A stretch of 48,027 nucleotides of DNA, taken from assembly GCA_017937505.1 (NCBI GenBank), contig JAGBDL010000065.1, positions 1 to 48,027 of the forward strand. The letters are read 5' to 3'. The position numbers and the translations under genes were made by a program. The DNA is from Clostridia bacterium. Lineage in GTDB: Bacteria; Bacillota; Clostridia; Christensenellales; Aristaeellaceae. Positions 43,357-48,027 of this stretch are shown piece by piece (the first letter of the stretch is position 1; each line of letters starts with the position of its first letter). A model generated the notes under the pieces. The model was not told the origin of the DNA. It saw only the letters and a program-made list of their open reading frames with translations, and searched no databases.

Positions 43357-46300
43357 ATGAACGACACCAATGATATGCGCAGCAGTTCGGCTGACAGGCC
43401 CGAGGAGATCCGTTTGCGAGAACTGCTTGCTTATGAAAAGAATAGCAGCATTCTTGCGCATTGGGAGCCTGTGCGTTACATGGATTCGGGCACGTTTTCA
43501 CATATTTTTCTGGTGCGGAACAGGCAGACAGGAACCGAAGCGGTGCTCAAGTTCATCCCGAACCCGATGGATCTGCTCGCCTGCCGCGAGGAGGGGAGCC
43601 AGGAGGCTCTGTTTTATCAGACGCGCTTTGCGGCAGCGCGCCGCGAGGCGGAGATCATGGGGCGGTTCCGCGGCGAAGCGCATGTGGTGCAATATCTGGA
43701 GGAGCCGGAGTACCTGAAGCGATACTTTGTCAATGCCCGAATGGAAACGGTGCGCCAGTACGCGGTGCTGATCTGCATGCCGCTGTATAAGAACCACAGG
43801 GAATGGCTCCCCCTGATCGCAGGCGACAGGAACGCGCGTCTGCGGTTGGGCATGGAGATCTCGGAGGCGCTCATTGCGTTTGAGGAGAAGGGCGTGTACC
43901 ACCGGGATATAAAGCCCGGAAATATCCTGATGGACGACGAGGGACATTTCTGCCTGAGCGACGTGGGCGAGGCCAAGCTGGAGAGCGAGTTCACGACCAC
44001 CGGCTTCCACGGCACGCGGCCTTACATGGCGCCGGAGGTCTACAATCAGGAGAACGAGCGAAAGAAAATGCACAGCGATCACCGGTCGGACATCTATTCG
44101 CTGGGCATCATTCTCTACAGGCTGTTTAACCGCGGACAGTTCCCCTTCCTGCAGGAGAGCGGCGAGTTGACTGTGGATGCTCGGACAACCTTCAAGTCCT
44201 ATTCGAAGAAATATAGATCGGAAGAAAACGATAAGTATCTGACCGATAGCGAACGTGCGCGTTTGCTGCGGTATGACGGCGCAACGCTGCCGCCTCCCTG
44301 CGAGGCGGATGCGCAGCTTGGCAGGGTCATTCTGCGGGCTTGTGCCTATCGGAAAGAGAACCGGTATGCCACTGCAGCAGAGTTGAAGGAAGACCTGCGC
44401 TGCTGCATGGATGGAAGAAGCATAGGTACTGGAAAGAAGAATAAAAAGGCTATTATGGTTGCAGGCGGCTGCCTGCTGGCGGCGGCAATTGTGGGTGGAA
44501 CGGTGTACCTTGTCAGCAGACAGTACAATCATTCGGGCTCTGAACAGACGCCTGCGCCCAACCCGGTGTATACGATTGTGACCAATGTGACCGAGGAACC
44601 GACAGCAACACCGACCCTAACGCCGACACTGACGGCGATGCCCACACCGACAGTAGCGCCGACGCCGAGTCCGACGCCGACATCGACGCCGAGTCCGACA
44701 CCGACGGCAACTCCCACGCAGACAGCGACACCAACGCCGATACCGACGCCTACACCGACATCCACGCCAAGTCCGACGCTGACGGCAACTCCCACGCCGA
44801 CAGCGACACCAACGCCGATACTGACGCCAACACCGACGCAGACGCCCACGCCGAATCTGACACCAATGCTAAAACCAGTTGGCTCCTTTACCTGGGATCA
44901 ATATGAAGTGGATGATTTTGGCAATGGCACTTGCCAGATTACCAAATATACAGGAAATGCGAAGGAATTGATGATTCCAGAAGAATTGAATGGAAAACGT
45001 GTTGTACGACTGGATGACAGAGCTTTTGAACGCAATTTGAAGCTGCAGAGCGTGACGATTCCTGCCAGCGTAACAAGCTTTGGTTTTTCAACATTCATGG
45101 ATTGTGAGAATCTAAGAGAAGTTTCTATCCTGGGCAACGTACAGAGCATCAGCAACAATATGTTTGCAAACTGCAAAGCTTTGGAAGAGATAATAATTCC
45201 CGACAGTGTAACAGAGATCATCAGCTTTGCGTTTTCGGGATGCAGCAAACTCAAGAGCATAGAAATTCCAGCCGGTGTAAAGAAGATAGGATACGCTGCG
45301 TTCAGCGATTGTACAGCTCTGCATGAGGTCACGATTCTCAATAAGGATGTAGTGATAGAAGAGGAAGTGTTTTCAGGATGCTGGGGGCTAAAGAAAGTCT
45401 ATGGATATCCAGGTTCAGCCGCAGAAGTGAACGCATTTATCTTTGATATAGACTTTGTCGCAATCGAGGCTGCGCCGGTGCCGACGTCAACGATGGCTCC
45501 GACAGCAAGCCCGACGCCGACTGCAGCTCCGGTTGTATTGGAGAGCGCTGCTACAAAGGACTATACCTATGATGTAAAAAAAGATCATACGGGTCAGCAG
45601 TACATTGCGATTACTGGCTATATAGGCCAGATTGATGCAGATCTGATGATCCCGGCGACCATTCAGGACCTGCCGATCCGAGAAATTGCTGATTCGGCTT
45701 TTAATAAACGAGGAGAACTAACAGGAAGGCTGATAATCCCGGACAGCGTGACGAGCATCGAAAATGGGGCATTTTGGGGATGCAGTGGCCTCACAGGAAC
45801 ACTAACGATTCCTGACAGTGTGACGAGCATCGGAAGAGAAGCATTTTCTGATTGCAGCGGTCTCACAGGGACCCTAACGATCCCAGACAGCGTGACGAGT
45901 ATTGAAGATGGGGCATTTTGGGGATGCAGTGGCCTCACAGGAACCTTAACGATCCCAGACAGCGTGACAAGCATCGGAGATTCCACATTTATGGGCTGCA
46001 GCGGTCTCACAGGAACCTTAACAATCCCGGACAGCGTGATGAACATCGGAGATTTCGCATTTGGGGGCTGTAGCGGTCTGACAGGAGCGTTGACAATCCC
46101 GGACAACGTGACGAGCATCGGAGATTTCGCATTTGGGGACTGCAACGGTCTGACAGGGACATTGACAATTCCCAACAGCGTCATGCGTATCGCGAGGAAT
46201 GCTTTTTCAGGCTGTGTGTTTTCTGAGGTTGAGGATAGTTCGGGGTTATACGCACTCAATATAGAAATCCCGAATCTGGACAACAATTATTCCTACGAGG

Positions 46301-47031
46301 TGAGAAAGGACAGTACAGGTCAGTTGTACGCTGCGATTACCCGTTACAGAGGCCCGGATGATGCAGAGTTGATGATCCCAACGAGCATTCAGAATTGGCC
46401 AGTCCGGGAAATTGCAGATTCAGCTTTCCTGGGGCAAGATGGACTGACAGGAAAGCTGACGATCCCGGACGGCGTGACGTGCATAGAAGACTGGGCATTT
46501 TCTGACTGCAGCGGCCTCACAGGGGCGTTGACGATTCCTGACAGTGTAACGATCATCGGAGATTATGCGTTTTCTGGCTGCAGCGGCCTGACAGGGTCGC
46601 TAACGATCCCAGACAGCGTGACAAACATCGGATATCAGGCGTTTTCTGAATGCAGCGGTCTGACAGGGTCACTAATGATCCCGGACGGTGTGACAAGCAT
46701 TGGAGATTGGACATTTTCTAACTGTAGCGGCCTCACAGGGCCGTTGACGATTCCTGACAGTGTGACGAGCATCGGAGCTTTCGCATTTTCTGGTTGCAGC
46801 GGTCTGGCAGGAACTCTAATGATTCCGGACAGCATGACGAGCATCGGAGGTTTTGCATTTGCTAGCTGCAGCGGCCTCACAGGTGCATTGACGATCCCGG
46901 ACAGCGTGACGAGCATCGGAATTGGGGCATTTTTTCGCTGCAGTTTTACCGAGATCCGCGGCAAAAAGGGAATCCTTACGGAAAGGCTGGCAAAAGAACT
47001 GGGCGTGAAATTTGTTGAGTACCATGAATAA
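43357..47031 (+). CDS. Transmembrane Ser/Thr kinase with extracellular LRR (BspA-type) domain
   Basis: The 1224-residue protein has a Hanks-type kinase domain (about residues 35-350). Its glycine-loop variant is [12 protein letters not shown], the Lys is in VLKFIP (about 63), the catalytic loop is HRDIKPGN (about 182-189), the metal motif is DVG in place of DFG (about 202) and [11 protein letters not shown] follows (about 219). One membrane helix (about 364-388) leads to a Thr/Pro stalk (about 405-505). The ectodomain (about 508-1224) has three modules, each a small beta cap plus tandem 23-residue LRR_5 repeats (consensus [17 protein letters not shown]). Such kinases usually carry PASTA sensors; LRRs here suggest ligand or surface recognition. 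ATG 43357 follows GGAGGGAG. It is the likely kinase of the locus. Confidence 0.93.
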   Translation: MNDTNDMRSSSADRPEEIRLRELLAYEKNSSILAHWEPVRYMDSGTFSHIFLVRNRQTGTEAVLKFIPNPMDLLACREEGSQEALFYQTRFAAARREAEIMGRFRGEAHVVQYLEEPEYLKRYFVNARMETVRQYAVLICMPLYKNHREWLPLIAGDRNARLRLGMEISEALIAFEEKGVYHRDIKPGNILMDDEGHFCLSDVGEAKLESEFTTTGFHGTRPYMAPEVYNQENERKKMHSDHRSDIYSLGIILYRLFNRGQFPFLQESGELTVDARTTFKSYSKKYRSEENDKYLTDSERARLLRYDGATLPPPCEADAQLGRVILRACAYRKENRYATAAELKEDLRCCMDGRSIGTGKKNKKAIMVAGGCLLAAAIVGGTVYLVSRQYNHSGSEQTPAPNPVYTIVTNVTEEPTATPTLTPTLTAMPTPTVAPTPSPTPTSTPSPTPTATPTQTATPTPIPTPTPTSTPSPTLTATPTPTATPTPILTPTPTQTPTPNLTPMLKPVGSFTWDQYEVDDFGNGTCQITKYTGNAKELMIPEELNGKRVVRLDDRAFERNLKLQSVTIPASVTSFGFSTFMDCENLREVSILGNVQSISNNMFANCKALEEIIIPDSVTEIISFAFSGCSKLKSIEIPAGVKKIGYAAFSDCTALHEVTILNKDVVIEEEVFSGCWGLKKVYGYPGSAAEVNAFIFDIDFVAIEAAPVPTSTMAPTASPTPTAAPVVLESAATKDYTYDVKKDHTGQQYIAITGYIGQIDADLMIPATIQDLPIREIADSAFNKRGELTGRLIIPDSVTSIENGAFWGCSGLTGTLTIPDSVTSIGREAFSDCSGLTGTLTIPDSVTSIEDGAFWGCSGLTGTLTIPDSVTSIGDSTFMGCSGLTGTLTIPDSVMNIGDFAFGGCSGLTGALTIPDNVTSIGDFAFGDCNGLTGTLTIPNSVMRIARNAFSGCVFSEVEDSSGLYALNIEIPNLDNNYSYEVRKDSTGQLYAAITRYRGPDDAELMIPTSIQNWPVREIADSAFLGQDGLTGKLTIPDGVTCIEDWAFSDCSGLTGALTIPDSVTIIGDYAFSGCSGLTGSLTIPDSVTNIGYQAFSECSGLTGSLMIPDGVTSIGDWTFSNCSGLTGPLTIPDSVTSIGAFAFSGCSGLAGTLMIPDSMTSIGGFAFASCSGLTGALTIPDSVTSIGIGAFFRCSFTEIRGKKGILTERLAKELGVKFVEYHE
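45720..46930 (+). repeat. Tandem 69-bp LRR repeats in the kinase ectodomain
   Basis: Two arrays (about 45720-46200 and 46440-46930) of 69-bp units share segments such as GACAGCGTGACGAGCATCGG and TGCAGCGGTCTCACAGG. Units differ mainly around the variable AF-x-GC position. Nucleotide similarity far exceeds what the protein pattern needs, so unit number may change by recombination. Confidence 0.85.
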
Positions 47032-47138
47032 CATCCTACATCTTTCAAGATGAGCAGCACAACAGAAAGCCTGAACGAAACCTGAAAGAGCTTTAGGCAA
47101 CTATTCAGACTGCACATAGATCAAAGGAGGAACATGTT

Positions 47139-48027
47139 TTGAATCATGAAATAAGCGATATTGAGCAGCAAAGCATGCGACTGAAAGAGCTGCTGGCCTA
47201 TAAGGAAAGCAGCCGCATTCTTGCGCGCTGGGAGCCTGTGCGCTACATGGATTCGGGCACGTTTTCACATGTTTTTCTGGTGCGGAACAGGCAGACAGGA
47301 ACTGAAGCTGTGCTCAAGTTCATTCCGAACCCGATGGATCAGCTCGCCTGCCGTGGGGAGGGGAGCCAGGAGGATCTGTTTTACCAAACACGCTTTGCTG
47401 CAGCGCGCCGCGAGGCGGAGATCATGGGACGGTTCCGCGGCGAAGCGCATGTGGTGCAGTATCTGGAGGCGCCGGAGTACCTGAAGCGAAGCTTTGCCAA
47501 TGCCCGAATGGAAACGGTGCGCCAGTACGTAGTGCTGATCTGCATGCCGTTGTACAAAAACCACAGGGAATGGCTTCCCCTGATCGCAGGCGATCGGAAC
47601 GCGCGACTTCGGCTGGGCATCGAAATCTCAGAGGCGCTCATTGCGTTTGAGGAAAAAGGCGTGTACCACCGGGATATCAAGCCCGGGAATATCCTGATGG
47701 ACGATGAGGGACATTTCTGTCTGAGCGACGTGGGCGAAGCGAAGCTGGAAAGCGAGTTCACGACCACCGGCTTTCACGGCACGCGGCCCTATATGGCGCC
47801 GGAGGTGTACAATCAGGAGAATGAGCGCAAGAAAATGCACAGCGATCATCGGTCGGATATCTATTCGCTGGGCATTATTCTCTACAGGCTGTTCAACCGC
47901 GGACAGTTTCCCTTCCTGCAGGAGAGCGGCGAGTTGACTGTGGATGCTCGGACAACCTTCAAGTCCTATTCGAAGAAATATAGATCGGAAGAAAACGATA
48001 AGTATCTGACCGATAGCGAACGTGCGC
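47139..48027 (+). CDS. Second Ser/Thr kinase, near-identical kinase domain (cut by window end)
   Basis: The visible 296 residues match the kinase domain of 43357-47031 almost residue for residue from LLAYKESSRILARWEPVRYM onward, including [11 protein letters not shown] and MAPEVY. The first 20 or so residues are different. Differences in the DNA are scattered and mostly silent until 47910, after which the copy is identical to 44143-44260 up to the window end. TTG 47139 follows AAAGGAGG by 8 bases; a nearby ATG gives a three-codon frame. The membrane helix and ectodomain lie beyond the window. A tandem receptor family is likely. Confidence 0.93.
   Translation, partial: MNHEISDIEQQSMRLKELLAYKESSRILARWEPVRYMDSGTFSHVFLVRNRQTGTEAVLKFIPNPMDQLACRGEGSQEDLFYQTRFAAARREAEIMGRFRGEAHVVQYLEAPEYLKRSFANARMETVRQYVVLICMPLYKNHREWLPLIAGDRNARLRLGIEISEALIAFEEKGVYHRDIKPGNILMDDEGHFCLSDVGEAKLESEFTTTGFHGTRPYMAPEVYNQENERKKMHSDHRSDIYSLGIILYRLFNRGQFPFLQESGELTVDARTTFKSYSKKYRSEENDKYLTDSERA

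Noticed and set aside
43357..44450. Calling the kinase domain an EssB pseudokinase
   Set aside because: EssB is a short degenerate kinase fold; this domain has the full HRDIKPGN loop, Lys, metal Asp and APE motifs and a different architecture, so it should be an active kinase.
44590..44880. Low-complexity ACGCCGAC repeats as a regulatory or mobile repeat
   Set aside because: They encode the Thr/Pro-rich stalk between membrane helix and LRR domain.
45720..46930. 69-bp periodic repeats as CRISPR or intergenic repeats
   Set aside because: They are in-frame LRR_5 units of the kinase ectodomain.

Overview
The window looks like a chromosomal segment of an anaerobic, gut-type Clostridia (Bacillota). 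The evidence is the gene order ruvC-ruvA-DUF4250-ruvB-queA-tgt-yajC, a LexA box of the GAAC-N4-GTTC type before dinB, strong AGGAGG-type ribosome sites, and clostridial small families (DUF4250, TIGR04086, DUF4176, Mbeg1-like/DUF2974). The first 25 kb is GC-rich. The last 23 kb is visibly more AT-rich and is one coherent accessory locus. Functional calls come from reading motifs, since no database search was possible.

Positions 1-13,000 hold a partial glutamate racemase, a secreted SH3-like protein, a MATE exporter, an alpha/beta hydrolase, and an AT-rich streptothricin-acetyltransferase-like gene that looks foreign. Next come a three-gene operon (two esterases and an ATP-grasp ligase), an Mbeg1-like hydrolase, a DUF4397 protein, an SOS-controlled dinB with a small partner gene, an Imm5-like protein, tRNA-Trp and an orphan small protein. 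Positions 13,000-24,800 hold argG-argH, the ruv/queA/tgt/yajC group, a TIGR04086 membrane protein, a cation:proton antiporter and a SASA-type esterase. The gaps contain several families of structured dispersed repeats.

Positions 24,800-25,650 form a junction: tandem hairpins, a dispersed repeat, an IS5-type transposase remnant, then a perfect-consensus promoter. From there to the end runs a type VII secretion (T7SS, EssC/WXG100) locus. Its order is: FHA-like protein with a TVNPY repeat ladder, PP2C phosphatase, EssC ATPase with an N-terminal FHA domain, LytTR regulator, YukD/EsaB-like ubiquitin fold, a W-less WXG100-like protein, a vWA-like/transmembrane/FHA protein, a membrane FHA protein, another W-less helical protein, and four canonical WXG100 proteins. 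After a hairpin terminator come an Ala/Gly-rich cargo candidate, a DUF3592 protein, a DUF4176 protein, a membrane-anchored protein and a lipase with a WXG-like C-terminal region. The locus ends with a transmembrane Ser/Thr kinase carrying an external BspA-type leucine-rich-repeat domain, followed by a second, near-identical kinase cut by the window end.

My reading is that this is a T7SS wired to a complete threonine-phosphorylation circuit: receptor kinases, a phosphatase, four FHA proteins and a likely phospho-acceptor repeat protein. EssA, EssB and EsaA are not recognisable. The circuit, the LRR receptor kinases and the reverse-order lipase cargo are the most interesting points in the window.
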